Shown here: piece by piece, positions 8,140-15,934 of the stretch
Layout of the letters: the number at the start of each line of letters is the position of its first letter
Numbering within the stretch: position 1 is the stretch's first letter
DNA from: Anaerotalea alkaliphila
Lineage (GTDB): Bacteria > Bacillota > Clostridia > Lachnospirales > Vallitaleaceae
Direction: 5' to 3'
Length of the DNA: 38,244 nucleotides
NCBI RefSeq assembly: GCF_010179735.1
Contig: NZ_JAAEEH010000029.1
Coordinates: 1 to 38,244 of the forward strand
Position numbers and translations under genes: made by a program
Notes under the pieces: generated by a model
The model's input: the letters and a program-made list of their open reading frames with translations, nothing else
Databases searched by the model: none
What the model was told of the DNA's origin: nothing

Positions 8140-8634
8140 CTAGCGGCCAACGCCCATCCGTGCCAGGACCTCTTTTTGCGCTTGGAGCATCCGTTCTTCC
8201 TGGCGGGGCTCTTCATGGTCGTATCCGAAAAGGTGCAGCATGCTGTGTACCACCAGGAACGAGACCTCCCTTTCCAGGCTGTGGCCGTAGTCTTCTGCCT
8301 GTTCCTTCGCCTTTTCCAGGGAAAGGACCATGTCCCCCAGTACCAGTTCCCCGGTGTCCGGATTGAAGGCCTCCGTATCCTCTTCCAGCAAGGCGAAGTC
8401 TCCCGGCTCAGGATAGGCCGTCATGGGAAAGGATAGCACGTCCGTTGGGGTATCCTTGCCCCGGTGCTCCAGGTTCAGCTCCCGGATTCCGGCGTTGTCG
8501 GTGACGGTGATCCCCACCTCGTAGTCGTAAGGGCATTCCACATAGTCGCAGACCGCCTGCACCGAAGCCTCCATCCATGCGCGCACTTCCTCCGGCACCG
8601 CTTCCTCCAGTTCGTTTTCAATAAACAATGTCAT
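8140..8634 (-). CDS. ybeY: Endoribonuclease YbeY (rRNA maturation)
   Basis: 164 aa. YbeY is a zinc-dependent RNase involved in 16S rRNA 3'-end maturation and ribosome quality control. The diagnostic metal motif HxxxHxxxxxH is intact with His130, His134 and His140, preceded by the family stretches LNLEHRGKDTPTDVLSFP and LGDMVLSLE. AAGGAGGATGCC precedes the ATG. The N-terminus is acidic. It is 18 bp upstream of cdd. phoH, the common upstream neighbour, is absent; a terminator separates ybeY from yqeY. Confidence 0.96.
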   Translation of the reverse strand: MTLFIENELEEAVPEEVRAWMEASVQAVCDYVECPYDYEVGITVTDNAGIRELNLEHRGKDTPTDVLSFPMTAYPEPGDFALLEEDTEAFNPDTGELVLGDMVLSLEKAKEQAEDYGHSLEREVSFLVVHSMLHLFGYDHEEPRQEERMLQAQKEVLARMGVGR

Positions 8635-8652
8635 GGCATCCTCCTTGGGTCA

Positions 8653-8719
8653 CAAAAAAAGTTCGGCATGCTCATTTGCCGCATGATACAGAAAAAGCCA
8701 TCGACTGACGTCGACAGCT
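8653..8719 (-). terminator. Intrinsic terminator(s) downstream of yqeY
   Basis: On the minus strand a 10-bp stem (8696-8705 with 8710-8719, two G-U pairs, loop GTCA) is followed directly by TTTTTC. About 15 bases further on, a weaker CGGCA/TGCCG hairpin precedes a run of seven T (8653-8659). This probably isolates rpsU-yqeY from ybeY. Confidence 0.7.
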
Positions 8720-8725
8720 TGATAT

Positions 8726-9169
8726 CTATGCCAATAGCTTTTTCACCAATTGGCTGGCAATTCTGTTGTCTGCACGGCCCTGCAGCTTCGAGGTCAATGC
8801 CGACATGACTTTACCCATGTCCTTCATTGACGTCGCTCCCACTTCGTCGATGACGCTCTGGATCAATCCGACAAGCGCTTCTTCGCTCAACTGCTCCGGC
8901 AGATACTGCTCGAGGATCGCAATCTCTTGATTGAGTTCCTCGACCAGTTCCTGCCTGCCGCTTTTTTCAAAGTCGGGCAATGCAGCCTTGCGTTTCTTCA
9001 CTTGACCGGCGATGATGCCAAGCACCTCGTCGTCAGCGAGTTCAACTTGGTTATCCTTCTCGAATTGAAGCACTGCGGTTCGTACAGATTGAATTGTGTT
9101 TTTCTTAAGAGTTTCTTTGGTCTTCATGGCCTCTTTCAGGTCATGAAAAAGCTTCTCTTTCAACAGCAT
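8726..9169 (-). CDS. yqeY: GatB/YqeY-domain protein
   Basis: 147 aa, the complete YqeY family length. The fold is related to the C-terminal domain of the amidotransferase subunit GatB and may bind tRNA, but no reaction is known. Clear matches are the helical N-terminus LKEAMKTKETLKKNTIQSVR, a central LNQEIAILEQYLPEQLSEE, and the C-terminal KDMGKVMSALTSKLQGRADN. AAGGATG lies eight bases upstream of the ATG, inside the 22-bp gap after rpsU, so the two genes share a transcript, as in many Firmicutes. Its base composition is more AT-rich than the surrounding genes. Confidence 0.93.
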   Translation of the reverse strand: MLLKEKLFHDLKEAMKTKETLKKNTIQSVRTAVLQFEKDNQVELADDEVLGIIAGQVKKRKAALPDFEKSGRQELVEELNQEIAILEQYLPEQLSEEALVGLIQSVIDEVGATSMKDMGKVMSALTSKLQGRADNRIASQLVKKLLA

Positions 9170-9191
9170 TCAAATCATCCTTCTGCATGAA

Positions 9192-9365
9192 TTAGAACTT
9201 GCGCTTTCTGGCCGCTTCAGATTTCTTCTTACGCTTAACGCTAGGTTTTTCGTAATGCTCTCTTTTGCGGATCTCTTGCATGATTCCAGCTTTCGCGCAA
9301 CTTCTTTTGAACCTTCTGAGTGCACTATCGAGGGTCTCATTGTCTTTAATAACCACGTTTGACAT
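9192..9365 (-). CDS. rpsU: 30S ribosomal protein S21 (bS21)
   Basis: 57 aa, the standard length. S21 is a small basic protein of the 30S platform near the anti-Shine-Dalgarno. The sequence begins [19 protein letters not shown] and ends in the basic [18 protein letters not shown] typical of the family. The ATG at 9365 has GGAGG 12 bases upstream; a TTG four codons earlier directly abuts the GGAGG and is rejected. A promoter lies at 9441-9468. AT-ending codons are more frequent than in neighbours, as expected for a highly expressed gene. Confidence 0.96.
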   Translation of the reverse strand: MSNVVIKDNETLDSALRRFKRSCAKAGIMQEIRKREHYEKPSVKRKKKSEAARKRKF

Positions 9366-9397
9366 AGCCAATTCCAACCTCCCTCCAGTTGCAATTT

Positions 9398-9432
9398 GTG
9401 CTACCTACAACTATAGGAGAAAATTTTAGCAC
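9398..9432 (-). other. Structured rpsU leader
   Basis: GTGCTA (near the predicted 5' end) pairs with TAGCAC, and inside it CCTA pairs with TAGG. The same loop bases AGTTG can instead pair with CAACT just upstream of the Shine-Dalgarno, so two exclusive folds are possible. A regulatory role is a guess. Confidence 0.35.
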
Positions 9433-9440
9433 TAGTTAAG

Positions 9441-9468
9441 ATTATAGCACATTTATCGATTTCGTCAA
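9441..9468 (-). promoter_or_regulatory. Promoter of rpsU-yqeY
   Basis: TTGACG (9463-9468) and TATAAT (9441-9446) on the minus strand are 16 bp apart, with an extended -10 (TGC before TATAAT). An AT-only hairpin at 9478-9497 (GTGTTTTTT with its complement) lies between the capA stop and this promoter; it lacks a downstream T-run. Confidence 0.8.
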
Positions 9469-9501
9469 TATTATTTTGTGTTTTTTTCAAAAAACACGGG
9501 A

Positions 9502-10680
9502 TTATGGGTTCTCCACCCGCATCCCCAGAGGGGTGCGGCCCATTTCCATCCCCGTCCATCCTCCGAACAGGGTCCCGTAGACCCCGTCCAGATGCCGGGC
9601 GAAGTCCTTCTCCTCCCGGAGGGTTTCCCCAGGGACCGTCCGGATCCCCTTCCCTCCGGCCACCACGGCCACCGGCACGGCTTCCAGCCGTCCCATGCGG
9701 ACCCGTCCCCCCGGCTCCCGGAGGAAATCCATCCGCAACAGGACCCCCAGGTCCCTCCGCGCCATTTCCCCGCCCCCTTCCTGGCCGGAAAGGAGGTTTC
9801 CCAGGGAATAGGCCGCAAGTGTCTTGGGCAGCCCTCTGGAACCGGGGGCTTTCGGGATCCATTCCATGGGCTGCACCACATGGGCATGGGACATGAGGAC
9901 CAGGTCTGCCCCTGCCAGGGACAACGCCCTGGCCAGTCTTTCCTGGGTGTCGCTGTCCGCCCTGGGCATGTGTTCCTCTCCCAGATGCAGGTACACCGCC
10001 AGCAGGTCCACCTCTTCCCTGGCGGCCCCCACGGCCGCCAGCATCCCCCCCACGGCATCCGGCTCCAGTCCCTGGAGGCTGTTCACCAGGGAGGCCTTCC
10101 ACGGAGGCGGCGGCAGGTTCGTGCCGTAGGTATAGGCGAAAAGCCCGACCTTCCAGCCGGCCTCCTCCACCAGGACCATCCGTCCCGGGGGGTCGGTGGC
10201 GTCTCCCGTCCCCACCGGGACAATCCCCCTCTCCCGAAGGATCCGGGTGGTGCGCAGCAGCCCTTCCGCCCCCAGGTCCAAACTGTGGTTGTTGGCGGTG
10301 GACAGATGGGTGAAGCCGCAGGCGGCCAGGGCGTCTCCCAGGGCGTCCGGGGCGCTGAAGAGCGGATAGGTCCCGTAGCCCAGGAAGAACCCTTCCCTGG
10401 GGGCGCTCCCCGGATGGAGGGCTGCCCCGAAGGTCGTCTCCAGATTCGCCCATGCGATGTCCGACCCTTCCAGCAGGGGCGCCAGGGGAAGCAGGCTGTC
10501 CGTGAAGTCGAAGCTCCGGGTCCCAGGGTCATGGGCCTGGACCAGCTGCCGCTGATGGACCATCACATCCCCCGCCGCCGCCATGCGGAGCACGGACGGC
10601 TCCTCCGGCATGACGGCCCGGTTTCCCTGGCCGCAACCGGCCAGCACCCCCAGGCAGAGGACCAGCAGCGGCAGGAACAT
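9502..10680 (-). CDS. CapA-family lipoprotein (poly-gamma-glutamate capsule synthesis type metallophosphatase fold)
   Basis: 392 aa. A short hydrophobic signal ends in the lipobox LAGC (Cys16), so the product should be anchored outside the membrane. The CapA domain follows, with metal-site motifs in order: AAGDVMVH, WANLETTFG, STANNHSLDLG, VYLHLGEEH and SHAHVVQPME. The family is named after B. anthracis CapA, but most genomes carry stand-alone members of unknown substrate. No capB, capC or pgs genes are nearby. The start lies 5 bp after the alaS stop with only AAGG before it, suggesting coupling to alaS. It ends about 100 bp before the rpsU promoter region. Confidence 0.88.
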   Translation of the reverse strand: MFLPLLVLCLGVLAGCGQGNRAVMPEEPSVLRMAAAGDVMVHQRQLVQAHDPGTRSFDFTDSLLPLAPLLEGSDIAWANLETTFGAALHPGSAPREGFFLGYGTYPLFSAPDALGDALAACGFTHLSTANNHSLDLGAEGLLRTTRILRERGIVPVGTGDATDPPGRMVLVEEAGWKVGLFAYTYGTNLPPPPWKASLVNSLQGLEPDAVGGMLAAVGAAREEVDLLAVYLHLGEEHMPRADSDTQERLARALSLAGADLVLMSHAHVVQPMEWIPKAPGSRGLPKTLAAYSLGNLLSGQEGGGEMARRDLGVLLRMDFLREPGGRVRMGRLEAVPVAVVAGGKGIRTVPGETLREEKDFARHLDGVYGTLFGGWTGMEMGRTPLGMRVENP

Positions 10681-10685
10681 CCTTG

Positions 10686-13328
10686 TCAGCCCTGGATCTG
10701 CGCCAGCAGGACCTCTTCCGCCTTGCGCAGGGCCTCTTCGATCCTGGCGGGATCCTTGCCCCCCGCCTGGGCCATCTGCGGTCTGCCGCCGCCACCGCCG
10801 CCCACGATCTTGGCGGCTTCCTTGACGATGTTGCCGGCATGGGCGCCCGCCTTCACCGCCTCGTCAGAGGCCATGACCAGCAGGCTGACGGCATCCTTGC
10901 CTCCGGAGGCAAGCACGACCACGCCCCCCTGGAGCTTCTGCTTGAAATGGTCTCCCAGTTCCCGCAGGCCGTTGCTGTCCACGTTGTCCACCTGGGCAGC
11001 CAGCAGCTGGAGCCCCCCCACGGCCTTCACGTTCGCCAAAAGTCCGCTGGCAGCCCCTTGGGCCAGTTTGGATTTCAGGCTTTCATTCTCCGAGCGCAAC
11101 TGCCGCAGGTCTTCCTGCAGGGCGTCCAGCTTCCGGGGGAGCTGGGCCGGCTCCGTCTTCAACCGGGAGGCGAGGAGGCGCACCAGGGCTTCCTGTTCCT
11201 TGTAATAGTCGATGGCCCCATGGGAGGTGAGGGCCTCGATCCGGCGCACGCCCGCCGCCACGCCGGTCTCGGAAACGATCTTGAAAAGCCCTATTTCCGA
11301 GGTGTTGTGGATGTGGGTCCCGCCGCAAAGCTCGATGCTGTAGTCCCCCATCCGGACAACCCGGACCGTATCCCCGTACTTTTCCCCGAACAGGGCCATG
11401 GCCCCCATCTTCTTGGCCTCGTCCACCGGCATTTCCCGGATGTCCACATCCAGGTCCCCCATGATCTGTTCGTTCACGTCCGTCTCCACCAATGCCAGCT
11501 CCTCCTCCGTCAGGGGGGCGAAGTGGGTGAAGTCGAAACGCAGGCGTTCGGGATTCACGCTGGACCCTGCCTGTTCCACATGGTTGCCCAGCACCTTCTT
11601 CAATGCCTTCTGCAGCAGGTGGGTGGCGCTGTGGTTCTTGGCTGTGGCATGGCGCCTGGTCCGGTCCACGGTCAGCTCCGCCAGGTCTCCCTTGCGGATT
11701 TCGCCGCTCTCCACATAGCCGTGGTGGGCGATCTTCCCGCCCACTACCTTGTAGACATCCTCCACCACCACGGCGCCGTTGGCCGTTTCGATCCTTCCCG
11801 TATCCGCCAGCTGGCCTCCACTGGTGGCGTAGAAGGGGGTTTCCGCGACGAACACGGACACCGTATCCCCTTCCACGGCCCTGTCCACCAGGGCCTCTCC
11901 GGAAGTGAGGGCAAGGACGGGGGACTGGTGGTGTTCCGATGCGTAGCCCACGAAATCGGACTGCATGCCCACGTCCAGCTGGTTGTAGACCGTCTCCTTG
12001 CTTCCCATGTAATTGCTTTCCGCCCTGGCTTCCCTGGCCCGCACCCTTTGGGCCTCCATTTCCTGGCGGAACCCTTCCATGTCCACTGTCAGTCCGCTCT
12101 CCTCCGCAATCTCCACGGTAAGGTCCGTGGGGAACCCGAAGGTGTCGTACAGCTTGAACGCCTGGCTTCCGGTGAGCAGGCCCGCGCCTGCAGCCTTCTG
12201 CTCCTCGATATGACTTTTCAGGATCGACAGCCCCTGGTCTATGGTCTCGGAGAAGCGGTCCTCCTCCATGGTCAGGACCTTCAGGATGTAGTCCCTCTTC
12301 TCCTCCAGTTCCGGGTATCCGTCTTTGGAGGTCTGGATCACCACCTGGGACAGGGAGGCGATGAAATTGTCCTTGATGCCGATGAGCCTTCCGTGCCGGG
12401 CGGCCCTGCGGAGCAGCCGGCGGAGCACATAGCCCCTGCCTTCGTTGGAGGGCAGGATCCCGTCGCTGGTCATGAAGGTCACGGAACGTATATGGTCGGT
12501 GATCAGCCGGATGGAGATGTCCGTCTTCGGATCCTGGTGGTAGGCCACTCCCGCCTTGGCGCAGACCGCATCCCGGAGGGTACGGATGGTATCCACGTCA
12601 AAAATGGAATCCACATCCTGCATCATCACCGCAAGGCGTTCCAGGCCCATGCCCGTATCGATGTTGGGGTTGTCCAATGGCACGTACCTGCCGTCCTCCG
12701 TCTTTTCAAACTGGGTGAACACGAGGTTCCAGACCTCCACGAAGCGGTCGCAATCGCAACCTACAAAGCAGTCCGGGCTGTCGCAGCCGTATTTCGGCCC
12801 CCGGTCGAAGTAGATTTCGGAACAGGGGCCGCAGGGACCTGCGCCGTGCTCCCAGAAGTTGTCCGCCTTGCCCATGCGCACGATGCGGTCCATGGGCACC
12901 TTTTCCTGCTGGTGCCATATTTGCTCCGCCTCATCGTCTTCCTCATAGACGGAGACGTACAGGCGCTCTTTGGGCACCTGGAGGACCTCCGTGAAGAACT
13001 CCCAGGCCCAGGCGATGGCTTCCTTCTTGAAATAATCCCCGAAGGAGAAATTGCCCAGCATCTCGAAGAAGGTGCCGTGTCTGGCCGTCTTCCCCACGTT
13101 TTCGATGTCCCCGGTGCGGATGCATTTCTGGCAGGTGGTCATCCGTTTGCTGGGGGGGACTTCCTGGCCTGTGAAATAGGGCTTCAGGGGCGCCATGCCG
13201 GAGTTGACCAGCAGAAGGCTTTTGTCGTTCTTTGGAACCAATGGAAAGCTGTTGGCCCGCAAATGGCCCTTGCCTTCGAAAAATTTCAAGTACATGTCTC
13301 TAAGTTCGTTCACTCCATAGCTTTTCAA
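10686..13328 (-). CDS. alaS: Alanyl-tRNA synthetase
   Basis: 880 aa, full length. It charges tRNA-Ala and edits Ser and Gly mischarging. The class II core occupies the first 400 residues (NSGMAPLKPYF, ARHGTFFEMLGNFSFGDYF, RGYVLRRLLRRAARHGR). The editing domain has HSATHLL and ELCGGTHIHNT, giving the expected HxxxH and CxxxH zinc ligands. The C-Ala end has the glycine run GGGGGGRPQMAQAGGKDP. The start is TTG, with AGGAGG eight bases upstream; no in-frame ATG fits until after the conserved N-terminus. There is no room for a T-box leader in the 56-bp gap to ynbB. Confidence 0.98.
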   Translation of the reverse strand: MKSYGVNELRDMYLKFFEGKGHLRANSFPLVPKNDKSLLLVNSGMAPLKPYFTGQEVPPSKRMTTCQKCIRTGDIENVGKTARHGTFFEMLGNFSFGDYFKKEAIAWAWEFFTEVLQVPKERLYVSVYEEDDEAEQIWHQQEKVPMDRIVRMGKADNFWEHGAGPCGPCSEIYFDRGPKYGCDSPDCFVGCDCDRFVEVWNLVFTQFEKTEDGRYVPLDNPNIDTGMGLERLAVMMQDVDSIFDVDTIRTLRDAVCAKAGVAYHQDPKTDISIRLITDHIRSVTFMTSDGILPSNEGRGYVLRRLLRRAARHGRLIGIKDNFIASLSQVVIQTSKDGYPELEEKRDYILKVLTMEEDRFSETIDQGLSILKSHIEEQKAAGAGLLTGSQAFKLYDTFGFPTDLTVEIAEESGLTVDMEGFRQEMEAQRVRAREARAESNYMGSKETVYNQLDVGMQSDFVGYASEHHQSPVLALTSGEALVDRAVEGDTVSVFVAETPFYATSGGQLADTGRIETANGAVVVEDVYKVVGGKIAHHGYVESGEIRKGDLAELTVDRTRRHATAKNHSATHLLQKALKKVLGNHVEQAGSSVNPERLRFDFTHFAPLTEEELALVETDVNEQIMGDLDVDIREMPVDEAKKMGAMALFGEKYGDTVRVVRMGDYSIELCGGTHIHNTSEIGLFKIVSETGVAAGVRRIEALTSHGAIDYYKEQEALVRLLASRLKTEPAQLPRKLDALQEDLRQLRSENESLKSKLAQGAASGLLANVKAVGGLQLLAAQVDNVDSNGLRELGDHFKQKLQGGVVVLASGGKDAVSLLVMASDEAVKAGAHAGNIVKEAAKIVGGGGGGRPQMAQAGGKDPARIEEALRKAEEVLLAQIQG

Positions 13329-13384
13329 ACCGCATTCCTCCTGTATTCTCCACGGGCAGGTGCCGACCGGCCCTTGACCCCTTC

Positions 13385-14686
13385 TTATTGCTGCTTTGCC
13401 GTCAGCTGCTCTTTGGACACGATTCCCGCGTCCACCAAAGCCTGCAGCGCCCGGACCACCCCGAATTTGGAATGGTACCAGGTCAGCCCCCCCTGGAAAT
13501 AGACCGTATAGGGAGGCTTGATGGGCGCGTCCGCGCTCAATTCGATGGAAGACCCCTGGACGAAGGCACCGGCGGCCATGATGACCTTGGCGTCGTATCC
13601 CGGCATGTCCCAGGGAACGGGATCCACGAAGCTGTCCACCGGAGCGGCCGCCTGTATCCCCTTGCAGAAGGCCACAACCGCAGCCTCCGACCCCATGTTC
13701 AAGGCCTGGACGATGTCGTTCCTCTCCTCCCTGGAGGAGGGGGTCACTTCATACCCCAGCCGCTCGAAGACGGCGGCCGCAAAAATAGCGCCTTTGACGG
13801 CTCCGGAAACCACGTTGGGGGCCAGGAACAATCCCTGGAACATGGGCTGGATGACCCCCAGGGTGGGCCCCACTTCCCGGCCCAGGCCGGGGGCGGTCAG
13901 GCGCGCGGCCACCAGTTCGATCAGGTCTTCCCTTCCAGCCACATAACCGCCCACGGGTGCCAACCCACCCCCCGGATTCTTGATCAGGGAGCCGACCACA
14001 AGGTCCGCTCCCACATCCGAAGGCTCCAGGTTCTGGGTGAATTCCCCGTAGCAGTTGTCCACCATGCACACCAGGTCCGGCTTGATGGCCTTGGCGAAGG
14101 CGATCAGCGTCTTGATCTGGGGGATGTTCATGGTGGGCCGCCAGTCGTACCCTTTGGAACGCTGGATGGCCAGTATTTTGGTGTTCCCCCGGATGGCTTC
14201 CTTGATTCCCTCGAAATCCATGGTTCCGTTCTCCATCCAGTCCACCTGCCTGTAGGTGATGCCGTATTCCATCAGGCTGCCCTTGTTGCCTGTAAGCCCG
14301 ATGACGCCCTCCAGGGTGTCGTAGAGCTTTCCCGCAGGGGACAGGATCTCATCCCCCGGACGCAGGATGCCGGACAGGGTCACCGTCAGGGCATGGGTCC
14401 CGGAGATGATTTGCGGGCGAACTAAAGCAGCTTCCGTATGGAATACGGAAGCATACACTTTTTCCAAAGTGTCCCTGCCCAGGTCGTTGTAGCCGTAACC
14501 GCTGGTGGCTGCGAAATGGATGTCGCTCACCCGGTTTTCCTGCATGGCATGGAGCACCTTCAATTGGTTTGATTCGGCGATGGCGTCCATCTCCCTGAAG
14601 CGCGCCGCCAGTCCGTCCTCCACCTGGAAGACGAAACGGCGCACCTCGTCGGAGATGCCCAATGCCCTGTAACGTTGTGCCAGCAT
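13385..14686 (-). CDS. ynbB: PLP-dependent lyase of the YnbB / aluminium-resistance family
   Basis: 433 aa. It belongs to COG4100, fold-type I PLP enzymes annotated as methionine gamma-lyase-like or aluminium resistance proteins; the natural reaction is not settled. The cofactor site is visible: ISGTHALT near residue 94, MVDNCYGEF near 208, and Lys236 in SLIKNPGGG as the probable Schiff-base lysine. The ATG is one base after the hfq stop and lacks a clear Shine-Dalgarno, so it is probably translated by coupling to hfq. The hfq-ynbB pairing is common in Clostridia. alaS follows after 56 bp. Confidence 0.88.
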   Translation of the reverse strand: MLAQRYRALGISDEVRRFVFQVEDGLAARFREMDAIAESNQLKVLHAMQENRVSDIHFAATSGYGYNDLGRDTLEKVYASVFHTEAALVRPQIISGTHALTVTLSGILRPGDEILSPAGKLYDTLEGVIGLTGNKGSLMEYGITYRQVDWMENGTMDFEGIKEAIRGNTKILAIQRSKGYDWRPTMNIPQIKTLIAFAKAIKPDLVCMVDNCYGEFTQNLEPSDVGADLVVGSLIKNPGGGLAPVGGYVAGREDLIELVAARLTAPGLGREVGPTLGVIQPMFQGLFLAPNVVSGAVKGAIFAAAVFERLGYEVTPSSREERNDIVQALNMGSEAAVVAFCKGIQAAAPVDSFVDPVPWDMPGYDAKVIMAAGAFVQGSSIELSADAPIKPPYTVYFQGGLTWYHSKFGVVRALQALVDAGIVSKEQLTAKQQ

Positions 14687-14687
14687 T

Positions 14688-14927
14688 CTAGGAAACCGTT
14701 TCTTCAGTCGGCATCAGCTGGACTTCCCTGGCGGGAATCATGGTGGAGATGGCATGCTTGTAGATCATTTGTTGCTTTCCATCGGCTTCCATGACCACAA
14801 CGAAATTGTCGAATCCCCGGATCTGTCCCTTCAACTGGAACCCGTTGGTCAGGAATACGACGATGGTGATCTTGTCCTTGCGGCATTGGTTCAAAAAAAC
14901 GTCTTGCAGATTGATCGGTTTGCTCAT
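14688..14927 (-). CDS. hfq: RNA chaperone Hfq
   Basis: 79 aa. Hfq forms a hexameric Sm ring that binds small RNAs and mRNAs. The N-terminal NLQDVFLNQ, the Sm1 stretch [17 protein letters not shown] with GFDNF, and the Sm2 motif YKHAIS are all present. The translation start at 14927 is chosen because AGGGGG lies nine bases before it and the conserved MSKPINLQ begins there; a longer reading would overlap the end of miaA. It sits 19 bp after miaA and directly before ynbB, the standard clostridial order. Confidence 0.97.
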   Translation of the reverse strand: MSKPINLQDVFLNQCRKDKITIVVFLTNGFQLKGQIRGFDNFVVVMEADGKQQMIYKHAISTMIPAREVQLMPTEETVS

Positions 14928-14946
14928 GATGGAATGCCCCCTAATT

Positions 14947-15915
14947 TTAGTCGTGTATGGTTTCATTGTAGTATAAAAGTTGCTTTTCTTCAACATCTTT
15001 TAAAATCTTGTCCAAAATCCTCTGTATGTCGTCTCCATAATCCTCCCAGCGGATCCAGTCCACCTCCGGCTCCCTTCTGAACCAGGTGAGCTGGCGCTTG
15101 GCGAAGTGCCTTGTGTCCCGCTGGATGAGGGTCTTGGCCTCTTCCAGGCTGCACTTCCCCTCCAAGGCCCGCAGGACCTCCTTGTAGCCCAGTCCCTGCA
15201 TGGATGGCAGACCGGCTCCGTACCCTTCCGCAGCCAGCCCCCGGACCTCCGCCACCAGCCCCTCCTCGAACATGCGGTCCACCCGCCGGTCGATCCGTCC
15301 GTACAAGCGCTGCCGGTCCATGGTCAGCACGTAGAACAGGAAGTTGTAGGGCGAGGCCTTCGCCCGCTGGGCCTTGTTGTGGGCGGAAATGGGCGTTCCC
15401 GTCTCCGCATGGTACTCCAGGGCGCGGACCACCCGCTTCACGTTGTTGGGGTGGATGGCCTGGGCGCCTTCGGGGTCCACCTCCTCCAGAAGCCTGTGGA
15501 GATGGACCGCCCCTTCCCGGGCGAGGACATCTTCATAATACTGCCTTATTTCCTCTCTTTTGTCAACTGTTTCAAAGTCGATGTCATAGAGGACGCTCTG
15601 TATGTAGAAGCCGGTGCCTCCCGTCAGGAGGGGCACCTTGCCCCTCTCCCAGCAGGAAGCCAGCGCCTTCTTGGCCTCCTCCTGGAAGATCCGGATGTTG
15701 AACGGGTCCCCGGGACTGCAGATGTCGATCAGGTGGTGGGGGATTCCCTCCATCCCAGCCGGACTTATCTTTGCCGTCCCGATGTCCATACCGCGGTAGA
15801 CCTGCATGGAGTCGGCGGACACCACCTCCCCGTCCAGCCTTTTGGCCAATTCCAGGGCAAGCCCGGTTTTTCCGGAGGCTGTAGGGCCGGCGATGATGAT
15901 CAATGGCTTTTTCAT
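14947..15915 (-). CDS. miaA: tRNA dimethylallyltransferase
   Basis: 322 aa. MiaA adds a dimethylallyl group to N6 of A37 in tRNAs reading UNN codons; MiaB, encoded upstream in the same run, then methylthiolates the product. The P-loop GPTASGKT lies at 10-17, catalytic Asp35 in [17 protein letters not shown], then [13 protein letters not shown] and the C-terminal [27 protein letters not shown] precedes the ATG. It lies 19 bp after mutL and 19 bp before hfq. Confidence 0.97.
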   Translation of the reverse strand: MKKPLIIIAGPTASGKTGLALELAKRLDGEVVSADSMQVYRGMDIGTAKISPAGMEGIPHHLIDICSPGDPFNIRIFQEEAKKALASCWERGKVPLLTGGTGFYIQSVLYDIDFETVDKREEIRQYYEDVLAREGAVHLHRLLEEVDPEGAQAIHPNNVKRVVRALEYHAETGTPISAHNKAQRAKASPYNFLFYVLTMDRQRLYGRIDRRVDRMFEEGLVAEVRGLAAEGYGAGLPSMQGLGYKEVLRALEGKCSLEEAKTLIQRDTRHFAKRQLTWFRREPEVDWIRWEDYGDDIQRILDKILKDVEEKQLLYYNETIHD

Positions 15916-15934
15916 CGGATTCTCCTTCGGTTCT

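Noticed and set aside
8696-8725. Cloning-vector-like sequence (GTCGAC...GCTTGATATC) after yqeY
   Set aside because: It resembles a polylinker only in part. The bases form a 10-bp stem followed by a T-run in the right place for the yqeY terminator, and the flanking genes are continuous.
9478-9497. Intrinsic terminator after capA
   Set aside because: The GTGTTTTTT hairpin is a perfect inverted repeat but almost all A-T with a two-base centre and no T-run after it, so it is weak as a terminator. It is mentioned only in the rpsU promoter entry.
13329-13384. T-box leader for alaS
   Set aside because: The gap is only 56 bp and contains no specifier stem or antiterminator.
10683-13502. 939-aa open frame on the plus strand opposite alaS
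   Set aside because: It is the antisense shadow of a G+C-rich gene: low-complexity His/Gln/Gly/Val composition, no family resemblance, and alaS on the other strand is unambiguous. The same applies to the long frames at 15806-18061, 18533-20392, 29751-31961 and 24478-26301.
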